Of a DNA stretch of 61,170 bases, positions 18,044-26,312 are shown piece after piece. Source of the stretch: an uncultured Granulosicoccaceae bacterium (GTDB lineage Bacteria > Pseudomonadota > Gammaproteobacteria > Granulosicoccales > Granulosicoccaceae); contig CALLLW010000049.1 of the NCBI GenBank assembly GCA_938007995.1, positions 1-61,170 of the forward strand. Direction: 5' to 3'. The notes beneath the pieces are model-generated. The model saw only the letters and a program-made list of their open reading frames with translations. It was not told the DNA's origin and ran no database searches. The first letter of the stretch is position 1, and every line of letters starts with the position of its first letter. The translations under genes were made by a program, and so were the position numbers.

Positions 18044-21000
18044 ATGCAAAACCACCTTTTTAAATACATCTGGACATACAGTCGCGCACAGCAGTTAATT
18101 GTCGTTGCAGTCACGCTGCTGTCGTTCCCGATTTTCTACCTGACGCTGGAACTGCCGAAAGTCATCATCAACAACGCGTTGACAGATGTCACAGCCGATA
18201 AATCACTGTTCGGCTGGCAGCTCGGCCCGGTGACCTATCTGACTTTGCTTTGCTTCAGTCTGTTGGGTCTGGTGATCGCCAATGGCGTGATCAAAATGCG
18301 GCTCAACACCTACAAAGGGATTATTGGCGAGCGCCTGGTGCGTCGAATGCGCTACACCCTGATCCAGAATATTCTGCGTTTTCCGCTGCCCTACTTCTCA
18401 CGCATTTCATCAGGCGAATTGATCAGCAGCGTCACGTCCGAGACCGAACCGCTGGGTGGCTATATCGGTGAATCGATTGCCATGCCGTTGTTTCAGGGCG
18501 GAACCATGATCACCGTGCTGATATTCATGTTTGTACAGGACTGGCTTCTTGGCTTGATCTCTATCGCATTAATTCCGGTACAGGGCTACCTGATTCCCAA
18601 GTTGCAGCAGCAAGTCAATGCGTTAAAAAAGCAACGCGTGCGACATGTGCGAAAACTCTCGGAGGCGATTGGAGAAACAGTTTCAGGTTCAACCGAAATT
18701 CGCTTGCACGGCACGCAGCCCTATACATTGGCCGGCTACTCGCGCCGCCTTGGTGACCTGTTTCAGATTCGACTTGAAATCTACAAGAAAAAGTATTTCA
18801 TGAAGTTTCTCAACAACACCATTAGCCAGATAACACCGTTTATGTTTTATCTTTTCGGGGGTTACCTGGTGATAAAGGGAGATCTGACCATAGGCGCACT
18901 GGTAGCCGCAATTGTTGCCTTTAAAGAGCTCACTAACCCATGGCGCGAATTACTGAACTACTATCAGCTACATGAAGACAGCAAAGTAAAGTATCAGCAG
19001 ATACTTGAGCTGTTTACGCCTGAAAAACTGGTTGAGGTAGATGAAGTTGAAACAGTCGATGAAGCCATACCACTAAAAGGCAGCCTGTCACTCGATTCCG
19101 TCTCATGGCGCGATGAGAACGGCTCTGCATTGATATCAGGCATCTCACTGGAAGTAGAAGCCGGCGCTACGATCGCAATCACCTGCGACTCTGCGAAAAA
19201 GAGAGAACGACTTGCCCATCTGCTTACCGGCATTGATCCACCGTTCGATGGTTCAATCAGGATTGATGGCCAGATAATGCAACAAATTCCAGATTCAATT
19301 TTGCGCCGAAGAGTCGCTCTGCAGGGTCCTGATCCTCATATATTTGCCGGCAGCATCTCAGAAAATCTTGAATACGGACTGTTGCAACATGAGCCGAATC
19401 AAGCGGGTGATGATGTTGATCACAACGCGATTATTGAGGCATTCAATGCAGGTAACCGCGCTCCGCTGGATAAAGGCTGGCTGGACTATCGTCAAGCAGG
19501 AGAGGCACAGCGCCAACGTTCAGCGCAGTGGTTGCAACAAGTGATTAATGCAACGGGCGCAAGCCGGGTGATTGCAGAAACCCGACTACAGGAGGTTTTT
19601 AATCCAGCTAAAAAGCCTGCACTTGCAGAGCAGCTGCTGGAGGCTCGCCAAGAAATAAATAATCGCCTGTCGCAAATGCCGGAATCCTACTACGTAGCGC
19701 ATTTTGAGTCTGACGTGTTCAACCGCAACGCGAGTATTCAGGAGAATATTCTTTTCGGTATACCGACCAATCAAAAACTGCAAAACAGCTATTGCGAAAT
19801 GCACCCGTACCTGCAGCACACGATAGAAAAACAGGAACTCACCGCACGTGCCACACTGGTAGGTCTGCAACTGGCAAGGCATCTGATTGATGCTTACGAA
19901 GACAACGCGCTATCTCATCGAGAAATGGAGCACTTCGGACTATACGGTGAGGGAGTGGCAGCACGGATAAAATCCGCAATTGATTCCCACAACGCCGGCA
20001 TGAAAATGGATGAAGCCAGCCGCTGTTTGTTATTGTCTTTATTTCTTTTATTGATTCCTGCGCGCCACACGTTTGTTAAGTTAAGTACTCGCGCCATCGG
20101 CAGGCTGTTAAAAGCACGCAAAGATTTCAGAGAGTTTCTGCCAGCAGATCTAACAAACGCGGTTAATTTTTTCAACGTCGATACCTATCACCCCAATCTC
20201 AGTATAAAAGACAACTTACTGTTCGGTCGAATATCTACGGACAATCCAGCGGCCCGACGCAGAATTGACAAAATCATCAGTCAGGTCATTACTGATCTTA
20301 ACCTTGACGAACCACTACTTCTTTTATTTGGTGAATCTCAGGTCGGTATCAGGGGATCGCGACTGCCACAGATTGCAAGACATCGAATAGCACTGGGACG
20401 TTCGCTACTGAAACGCCCGAGCCTGCTGGTATTCCATGACGCCCTTCCCTCAATGGAGTCTGCGGAGCGACAAGCCATAAGACAAGCCGTGCGCAAACTG
20501 CTGCCTGACTGCACCATGATATGGATTGCCAATGACATCGCAAATAACAGAGACTTTGACCAGGCTTATACATTGACCGAAGTAGGATCACTGGTGGCAA
20601 GAGACTCGTTAAATTTCTGGCAGCACAATACACTACAGAACACAGCCATTCATGCAGAACCTCTCGAACTGATCCGTAATTCACCGTTGTTCAGTGAATT
20701 ATCAAGTGCCAACCAGAGATATATTGCAGACAACTGCAGGCTGGTATCACTTGAGAAAAATACCTGTATTTATGAAGTAGGTGATAATCCGGATTGCGCC
20801 TGGATGGTGGTAACAGGAGAAGTGCAAACCACTCGACCCGATCAGGTCGGTGCACCTGTTCAGGGAGTTTTCCGCAAATCAGACGTATTTGGCTTGCTTG
20901 AGGTCATGGCAGACTCACCACGCACTATGCTCGCTACCACTACTGAATCAACTGTGCTGCTGCGGATCGGCGCGATGGCAATAGAATCCGTCACGTTAAG

Positions 21001-21067
21001 TGACGCAAATATTTCTCGCATTCTGCTGCGTGCTGTTTCAAAGCAATGGATGCCACAACAGCGTTAA
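18044..21067 (+). CDS. ABC-exporter-like protein with degenerate expanded ATPase region and C-terminal cNMP-binding-like domain
   Basis: 1007 residues. Residues 1-330 form a type-1 exporter membrane domain (TM stretches near 17-35, 63-85, 150-180, 260-295). The nucleotide-binding region (about 345-855) is twice the usual length and lacks every catalytic motif: the Walker A position reads CDSAKKRE (381-388), the signature LPQIA, Walker B LLVFHDA (H798 and D799 replace Asp-Glu), and the H-loop N830. An exporter ENLxFG-like motif occurs three times (440-445, 567-572, 723-728). Residues 873-1007 resemble a cyclic-nucleotide-binding domain (DVFGLLEVMADSPRTM), but the usual Glu of FGE is Leu. Paralogue of the convergent gene at 21175-23721. 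ATP hydrolysis seems unlikely; function unknown. Confidence 0.82.
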   Translation: MQNHLFKYIWTYSRAQQLIVVAVTLLSFPIFYLTLELPKVIINNALTDVTADKSLFGWQLGPVTYLTLLCFSLLGLVIANGVIKMRLNTYKGIIGERLVRRMRYTLIQNILRFPLPYFSRISSGELISSVTSETEPLGGYIGESIAMPLFQGGTMITVLIFMFVQDWLLGLISIALIPVQGYLIPKLQQQVNALKKQRVRHVRKLSEAIGETVSGSTEIRLHGTQPYTLAGYSRRLGDLFQIRLEIYKKKYFMKFLNNTISQITPFMFYLFGGYLVIKGDLTIGALVAAIVAFKELTNPWRELLNYYQLHEDSKVKYQQILELFTPEKLVEVDEVETVDEAIPLKGSLSLDSVSWRDENGSALISGISLEVEAGATIAITCDSAKKRERLAHLLTGIDPPFDGSIRIDGQIMQQIPDSILRRRVALQGPDPHIFAGSISENLEYGLLQHEPNQAGDDVDHNAIIEAFNAGNRAPLDKGWLDYRQAGEAQRQRSAQWLQQVINATGASRVIAETRLQEVFNPAKKPALAEQLLEARQEINNRLSQMPESYYVAHFESDVFNRNASIQENILFGIPTNQKLQNSYCEMHPYLQHTIEKQELTARATLVGLQLARHLIDAYEDNALSHREMEHFGLYGEGVAARIKSAIDSHNAGMKMDEASRCLLLSLFLLLIPARHTFVKLSTRAIGRLLKARKDFREFLPADLTNAVNFFNVDTYHPNLSIKDNLLFGRISTDNPAARRRIDKIISQVITDLNLDEPLLLLFGESQVGIRGSRLPQIARHRIALGRSLLKRPSLLVFHDALPSMESAERQAIRQAVRKLLPDCTMIWIANDIANNRDFDQAYTLTEVGSLVARDSLNFWQHNTLQNTAIHAEPLELIRNSPLFSELSSANQRYIADNCRLVSLEKNTCIYEVGDNPDCAWMVVTGEVQTTRPDQVGAPVQGVFRKSDVFGLLEVMADSPRTMLATTTESTVLLRIGAMAIESVTLSDANISRILLRAVSKQWMPQQR

Positions 21068-21164
21068 CAGGACTGGGCAACGTAAACTCCAATACAGCAT
21101 ATACCGTTTCAATTAGTTCATTGGCCCGGACTCATTTGCGCATGGGTAGAACATGAAGATTTTC

Positions 21165-21182
21165 AGCGGTTAAACTACCGCT
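21165..21182. terminator. Small hairpin at convergent gene ends
   Basis: AGCGGT-TAAACT-ACCGCT overlaps the stop codon of the 21175-23721 gene. It lies between two convergent genes and could act weakly in either direction; neither side has a strong T-run. Confidence 0.3.
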
Positions 21183-23721
21183 TGTTCTTGACCTCTATCA
21201 CCCGGTCAAAACGGCTGGAATCATCCAGCTTACTTGTTAGCCAGATTATTGAGGTTTCTGGCAGCAAGGATCGTATGTTGTCCTTTATTCTGAATTGCTC
21301 AGCTTCTTCATACGCATTCAATCCATCATTAAAAACAATTAACTCCGGTTTTTTGATTAGCACTCTCGCCAGTGGCAGATTCTGCCGTGAAGTTGCAGAC
21401 AGCAGAGAGCCAGAAATCCCTGCCGAAGTGCTTTTGAGCGTAAGCAACATAATATCTCTGGTGAGATCTGCATCCTTGATAACCTGATTAATGACTTGGA
21501 GCATCTTATCTACAAATTCACTGTCAACATCGCGCTGCAAAAACCCGAACAGTAAATTTTCAAGCACAGACAGACCCGGATGAAACTCGCTGTATACAAA
21601 CCGTTGTAGCTTTGAACGTTGATGATTATCCAGTACGTTGTCTATTTCATCTCTGATAAATACGATTCGACTGACTACTGAACCAGGCAGTTGAATACCC
21701 GGATGATCCTCAAGCACCAGATTCAGAAACAGCAAAAGCACAAAATATTTTTCCTGATCACCAAGCTGACTGGAAGGCTTTTTTAAAACAGTACGAGCAC
21801 GCGTGATAATATCCTCGGCCTGGTTTTCCGAACCAATCTTAAAGCTGTCCATGGTTGTTTCACGACGCATACCGGAAGACAAACCGCGCACCAGAATGGC
21901 TGCTACCTGCCTGCCGATTTGCTCAACAATATGATCAAAGCCGTTATAAGACAGGATTCTCGCAACTTCCTTAGAATACAAAGCCTCACCCGGCGTGGTA
22001 CTGCTGTCAGTTAGCTTACCGAATGCGAGATTCTCAGCTATCGAAAGCCCGTAGCACCACTCAGTTTCACTGATGCCTTGTATAGAAATATCTCTATCTG
22101 ATAACGCATCGTAAATTAACGGTCGTGCAGCGACTATTTTTCCGGTCTGCTCCGTTTGATGATTTTCATTCAGGTACTGAAACATACCGTTGCGAATAAC
22201 ACTAAGATCAGCGTCAGTTGCCTCCATAGCTTTGATAGACCAGTCGTTCAACTCATCTGCACTGTCAAACTGATAATTTTCATAGTCCACCCATTCTCCC
22301 TCAAAAAGGTCTCGACTGTTTCCGGCATGTTTCGCTTCAGATAACTCGCCACCAGACAATGACTCTTTCGGAATCTGTTTAATGCTTAAATGAATATTCT
22401 CATAGACAGAAACATTAAATATTGGCGGCGCAGCCTGCTGGTAAGCAAATCTACGGCTCTTGACCTGACCCGGCACATCTTTCAGTTTCTCTTCCCCGAG
22501 CCATACATTGCCGTACGCAGGATTCCGAAGACTCAATATCACTTCAGCAATGTGGTTTCGTACTGCTGACTCAGGCTCTACAATCGCCAGGTGTTCACCC
22601 GCCTCTACTGTTAAATTAAAACCTGTAAGCACGCGTTTGCCGTCTTCTTCAGTCACTATATTGCTGAGCTTTAACGGAAAAATATCAATTTCCTGTCGCG
22701 CTGGTACAGCTTCAAAGTAATCAGACTGATCAGAGTCCGGAATCAGAAATTGCTCGGTCAGCTGTTCATATTTGATCTTTGCATCCTGCTGCATCTGGTA
22801 GTACTTGAGCAGCTCTTTCCACGGTGCCACCATATCCTTGTGGCCGGCAATCGCTGCAACCAGTGCACCTACGGTAATATGCCCGCGTATTACCAGCATG
22901 CCCCCAACCAGATAAAACAAAATCGGTGTTAACTGATTAATAAAATTGTTTACAAACTTTATGTAGTACTTTTGACGATAGAGATCCAGACGAACATCGA
23001 GCAGTTTGCCCAGCTGGCGGGAATAACCTGATAATGAGTAGCGCTGTATACCATGCACTCGAATCGCCTGCGCACCACTAACGGTCTCACCGATGAATTC
23101 TGAAAATTTTCGGATTCGCCTGACACGCTTGTGATTGAGGATATTGACCCTCCTCTGCATGCGCGGAATGACCAGAATCTGAATAGGTATCAGTGCCACT
23201 GCCGCAAGACCAAGCCATGGACTCTGGATAAACATGAACGCAAGTACGGTCAACATGGTGCCGCCTTGAAACAACGGCAAGGTAACCGACTCACTGATAT
23301 AACCGGTAAGCGTTTCAGTCTCCGAATTGATTTGCGATATAAGCTCACCCTGGGAGACAACCCGGAATCGCTGCACCGGAAAGCGCAGCATCAATTCGTA
23401 CAAAATATAGCGCAGACGTCGAACAAGGCGCTCGCCAATCACACCTTTTCTGATGTTTATAGCAAGCTTTATCATTGCATTAATTAAGTACAGAACCAGG
23501 ACACTGAGAGTCAGAAATATCAAGGCCTCTTCTGCCTCAAAGCTGAAATTCAAAAAGGTAAACGTAGAAGATTCACTGATCACCTGGTTGATGATGATTT
23601 TCGGCAATTCCAACAAAAGATAGAGCGTTGGAAAATAGGCAAGTGTCATTAAGACAAGCAGCATTTGCTGTCTGGCGCTGTACTTCCAGACAAACTGATT
23701 GACTGTTTTTTCCATCTCCAT
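21175..23721 (-). CDS. ABC-exporter-like protein with degenerate expanded ATPase region
   Basis: 848 residues, paralogue of 18044-21067 without the cNMP-like tail. The membrane domain (1-325) is strongly alike (shared GVIGERLVRRLRY/GIIGERLVRRMRY, LPLFQGGTM, GETVSG, RVHG/RLHG). The ATPase region (about 350-848) has EPESAVRN in place of Walker A (382-389), FND G at Walker B (797-800) and a Ser at the H-loop (S830). ENIHLS (441-446), ENLAFG (563-568) and ENLLFG (721-726) repeat the same three-fold pattern. WVDY (477-480) matches WLDY in the paralogue. An isolated LSGGE (455-459) sits just after the first repeat, out of its normal place. Start at 23721 or the ATG two codons later. Confidence 0.82.
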   Translation of the reverse strand: MEMEKTVNQFVWKYSARQQMLLVLMTLAYFPTLYLLLELPKIIINQVISESSTFTFLNFSFEAEEALIFLTLSVLVLYLINAMIKLAINIRKGVIGERLVRRLRYILYELMLRFPVQRFRVVSQGELISQINSETETLTGYISESVTLPLFQGGTMLTVLAFMFIQSPWLGLAAVALIPIQILVIPRMQRRVNILNHKRVRRIRKFSEFIGETVSGAQAIRVHGIQRYSLSGYSRQLGKLLDVRLDLYRQKYYIKFVNNFINQLTPILFYLVGGMLVIRGHITVGALVAAIAGHKDMVAPWKELLKYYQMQQDAKIKYEQLTEQFLIPDSDQSDYFEAVPARQEIDIFPLKLSNIVTEEDGKRVLTGFNLTVEAGEHLAIVEPESAVRNHIAEVILSLRNPAYGNVWLGEEKLKDVPGQVKSRRFAYQQAAPPIFNVSVYENIHLSIKQIPKESLSGGELSEAKHAGNSRDLFEGEWVDYENYQFDSADELNDWSIKAMEATDADLSVIRNGMFQYLNENHQTEQTGKIVAARPLIYDALSDRDISIQGISETEWCYGLSIAENLAFGKLTDSSTTPGEALYSKEVARILSYNGFDHIVEQIGRQVAAILVRGLSSGMRRETTMDSFKIGSENQAEDIITRARTVLKKPSSQLGDQEKYFVLLLFLNLVLEDHPGIQLPGSVVSRIVFIRDEIDNVLDNHQRSKLQRFVYSEFHPGLSVLENLLFGFLQRDVDSEFVDKMLQVINQVIKDADLTRDIMLLTLKSTSAGISGSLLSATSRQNLPLARVLIKKPELIVFNDGLNAYEEAEQFRIKDNIRSLLPETSIIWLTSKLDDSSRFDRVIEVKNKR

Positions 23722-23889
23722 CAGAGCTGAGTAATGCCAGAGGTAAAAACAGCAATCGCAAGCAAACGCAAAGTTATCTGCTCACCTCTTTGCAGTGTCA
23801 AACTGTCGGGGCTTAGCAATGGCATTGAAGTACACACGAATTTTCGGACTTCTGAAAATTCGCAATCGCGCTTCACACCGATGCCGAAC

Positions 23890-24429
23890 TTAAAACGCAA
23901 AAAGATAATCACCGGCTTTACGATGACAAGCGATACAACCTTTGTCCTTGCCCTTTGCAATCCTGCCAGCCAGCTTTATCCCGTTCGGTGTCGTGTCGAG
24001 ACTTCCGTCGGCAAAATACTTGGCATAAAACCAGTTTTGATTGGAATCGTCGTAACCTTCTTCCCGTTTTAGCATCACGGTAATATCTTCAAGGTACGCG
24101 TTTCGATCGCGGGTAATGCTCTCTATAGTTGCACCACGACCATGGTAGGCGAACTTGATCGCCACGCGGTGGTTTTGCCCGTTAACCGTGACGGTGTCAG
24201 TTGTTGATTCGAGCAATGCGCCGTGCGGATGGACACCTACCCGAGGCCCGATTAGCTCGGCCTGCGGCCCGACCAATGCGGACTGCTCAAGAGACATCCA
24301 CAACTGAGCTGCGAACTCTACATCTTCAGGTCCGCCAAACCAGTTTTGATCGGAACCGCTACCGACCGTTGATACAACCAGCATAAGTACTACCAGTACT
24401 CTGGACAGTAACCAGTGTCTTTTTTTCAT
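23890..24429 (-). CDS. Cytochrome P460-like c-type heme protein
   Basis: 179 residues. The N-terminal signal segment (about 6-24) exports it to the periplasm. A single heme-binding CIACH (165-169) lies near the C-terminus, followed by GDYLF, the layout of cytochrome P460/cytochrome c'-beta family domains, where heme attachment is C-terminal. Family members oxidise hydroxylamine or bind NO. The Lys or Phe that would sort these cannot be fixed by eye. Its start overlaps the stop of the sensor kinase gene by 4 bp, so the two are co-translated and may form a heme-based sensing pair. The next gene on this strand starts 168 bp further on. Confidence 0.75.
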   Translation of the reverse strand: MKKRHWLLSRVLVVLMLVVSTVGSGSDQNWFGGPEDVEFAAQLWMSLEQSALVGPQAELIGPRVGVHPHGALLESTTDTVTVNGQNHRVAIKFAYHGRGATIESITRDRNAYLEDITVMLKREEGYDDSNQNWFYAKYFADGSLDTTPNGIKLAGRIAKGKDKGCIACHRKAGDYLFAF

Positions 24430-25853
24430 GCGATCTCACCTGTTTCGGGCAGGCTCTCTGTGTTGTGTGCAGATACATCGGTCGACGCTTCGACTGGAAA
24501 TGCAACGCTGAAACGAGCACCACCAAGCGGCGAGTTTGTACAGCTAACCTGTGCGTTAACAGACTGTGCGTACAACCTGACCAGAGCCAACCCCAGCCCT
24601 GTACCACTGGTTACCGAATGCTTGTGACTCTGCAGCCTGTAGTGGCGATCAAAGATTCGGTCCTGATCGGTTGCCGGTATTCCCGCTCCGGCATCATCGA
24701 CGTGCAGTTCTACCACACCACCACTGAGCGCCCAGTTCAAAGAAACTTTTGCCCCCTTGGCGTGCTGCGCCGAGTTATTAAGCAGGCGGGTGACAATAAG
24801 ATTCAAGACTGAGCGGTTGGAGTATATGTTGACCTTCTCACCGTCAATTTCAATGTCGTGCTTCTTGTTCTTCCGGTAAGGGCGGATGATGCCGTCTATC
24901 TCTGATGATAGTTCTATACGCTCCATTCTAGGTTTGAAATTACCGCTCTCAATCCGATACAGCATCAGCATGTTGTCAGCCATGGCCTGCAGGCCGGCAA
25001 GATTGTTATCGAGGTTTTCCGCGTGAATGGACAGCTCGGACGGCGAGTTACGCGATTCGATCAATAGATCAAGTTCCCTGCGCATAACACCTAACGGTAT
25101 GTGTAGCTCGTGAGCAGTATCGGCTAACAACTTGGATTCTAAATGTGAGTGCTGATTGAGCTGGTATATGTGTTTGTTCAGCGCTTCGCCGAGCGGCTGC
25201 ATTTCTTTATCTATAGAATCCAGTTGCAGACGGGATTTGGAGCTGGTTCTGTTATACGACTGAACCTGCTTTGTGAATCTTGAAATTGAAGACAACGTAA
25301 CCGTAGTGAGCGCAAGACTGATAAGAAAAGCGGCGATCAATGCCAGTGGTGTGAAAAACAACAGTGTTCTTACCGCAGAGCTTCTAGCGCTACTAATAAA
25401 GTCGGTATTGTTGGCAACAATCAGCTTAAAACGTTGCGGTGGTTTGTTTTCAGCGGCAATTTCAAAGTGGTGTTCATAGACGCCCAGCACCACATTACCG
25501 TAGTCGATCAGTTTCTGTCCCTGATGCTCACCCACCTCCGGCAAACTGTCTCCGCCCAGGTTATGAGAATCAGTGATGTGCTCGCCTTCGGCTGTTTTGA
25601 ATTCGAAAAACTGCGCATGGTCCTCAGCACTAACGACAAGGCGACTCTTCCAGTCCGGATAAAGTCGAAAGCTGTTATCAAAAGTAAGATACCCGACGTC
25701 TTCCAGAGCAACAGCATACTTCCTAAGTGATGAGAACAGCTCTTTTTCGGCAAATGCGGCCGCCTGACGGTATAGCAGCACCTCCGCCACAGCGGTAACC
25801 AGAAGCAGACCGCACAACACCCCTAAAAATACTTTTACACGTAGCGATTTCAT
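24426..25853 (-). CDS. Sensor histidine kinase (orphan)
   Basis: 475 residues. TM1 is at about 7-27, a periplasmic sensor domain at about 30-160, TM2 at about 161-186 and a linker to 235. The H-box is TAHELHIPLGVMR with phosphoacceptor H248; most kinases read HELRTPL there. The N-box lies near N359-N360 (LLNNSAQHAKG), G1 is DDAGAGIP (386-392) and G2 GTGLGLALVRLY (417-428), so the kinase looks catalytically complete. No response regulator is adjacent; the only co-translated partner is the P460-like heme protein. The signal may be a redox or nitrogen-oxide state, but this rests on the neighbour alone. Confidence 0.88.
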   Translation of the reverse strand: MKSLRVKVFLGVLCGLLLVTAVAEVLLYRQAAAFAEKELFSSLRKYAVALEDVGYLTFDNSFRLYPDWKSRLVVSAEDHAQFFEFKTAEGEHITDSHNLGGDSLPEVGEHQGQKLIDYGNVVLGVYEHHFEIAAENKPPQRFKLIVANNTDFISSARSSAVRTLLFFTPLALIAAFLISLALTTVTLSSISRFTKQVQSYNRTSSKSRLQLDSIDKEMQPLGEALNKHIYQLNQHSHLESKLLADTAHELHIPLGVMRRELDLLIESRNSPSELSIHAENLDNNLAGLQAMADNMLMLYRIESGNFKPRMERIELSSEIDGIIRPYRKNKKHDIEIDGEKVNIYSNRSVLNLIVTRLLNNSAQHAKGAKVSLNWALSGGVVELHVDDAGAGIPATDQDRIFDRHYRLQSHKHSVTSGTGLGLALVRLYAQSVNAQVSCTNSPLGGARFSVAFPVEASTDVSAHNTESLPETGEIA

Positions 25854-26163
25854 CAGTTTTTCGAAACTACCACGCAGATGAATGGAGTGATATCAATTGT
25901 TCAAACTTTAATGTTAGAGAGCAGGCTACTGCGATTGTTCAGTAGAAGTTTAGTTGAGGAACGCAAACAAATCGCTAAAAAATCCAAACCTGCGCAGGCC
26001 CATCAGCACATAGCGGTTTAAACTAACATGTGGGCGCGATTCGGAAGGTCTGCCAAACTAGCACCTGCCGCAGAGTATCAGCAATTCAATATCTGCCCCA
26101 ATATCTGATCCTGAAAAAAGCTGCTCGCGTGTCAGCAATTCCCGCAGCACAAAAATGCGCACA

Positions 26164-26195
26164 CAAAAAAAGCCGAACTGCAGAACAATTCGGCT
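26164..26195 (-). terminator. Intrinsic terminator of the porin transcript
   Basis: AGCCGAA (26171-26177) pairs with TTCGGCT (26189-26195) over an 11-nt loop. On the minus strand the stem is followed by a run of seven Ts (plus-strand A-run 26165-26171). It lies about 120 bp after the porin stop. Confidence 0.8.
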
Positions 26196-26264
26196 TCAAA
26201 TCTAGCTATGTATCAATCCCAGAGTAGTTATCGATCTTCCCTGAAAACCGATCTAACGTGGGTA

Positions 26265-26302
26265 GCTTGCTACAACAGAGCAAATGCTCTGATGTAACAA
26301 GC
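26265..26302. repeat. Long imperfect hairpin just after the porin stop
   Basis: GCTTG-c-TACA-a-CAGAGC / AAAT / GCTCTG-a-TGTA-a-CAAGC: 15 paired bases in three blocks with two single mismatches and a 4-nt loop. It begins 11 bp past the porin stop and has no T-run. It may protect the abundant porin mRNA from 3' decay. Confidence 0.75.
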
Positions 26303-26312
26303 CCCCACTTTA

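Larger units (their letters stand above)
25854..26312. other. Intergenic region between kinase start and porin stop (459 bp)
   Basis: It holds the porin 3' hairpin and terminator described separately (26164-26302) and, at its left, the unmapped kinase promoter. No further gene was seen. Confidence 0.6.

Noticed and set aside
18044..23721. Pseudo-ABC genes as simple pseudogenes
   Set aside because: Both frames are long and intact, and both have lost the same motifs in parallel while keeping other blocks, which points to selection.
23721..23960. 79-codon minus-strand frame between the heme protein and the ABC protein
   Set aside because: It overlaps the 3' end of the P460-like gene in another frame and has no recognisable domain.
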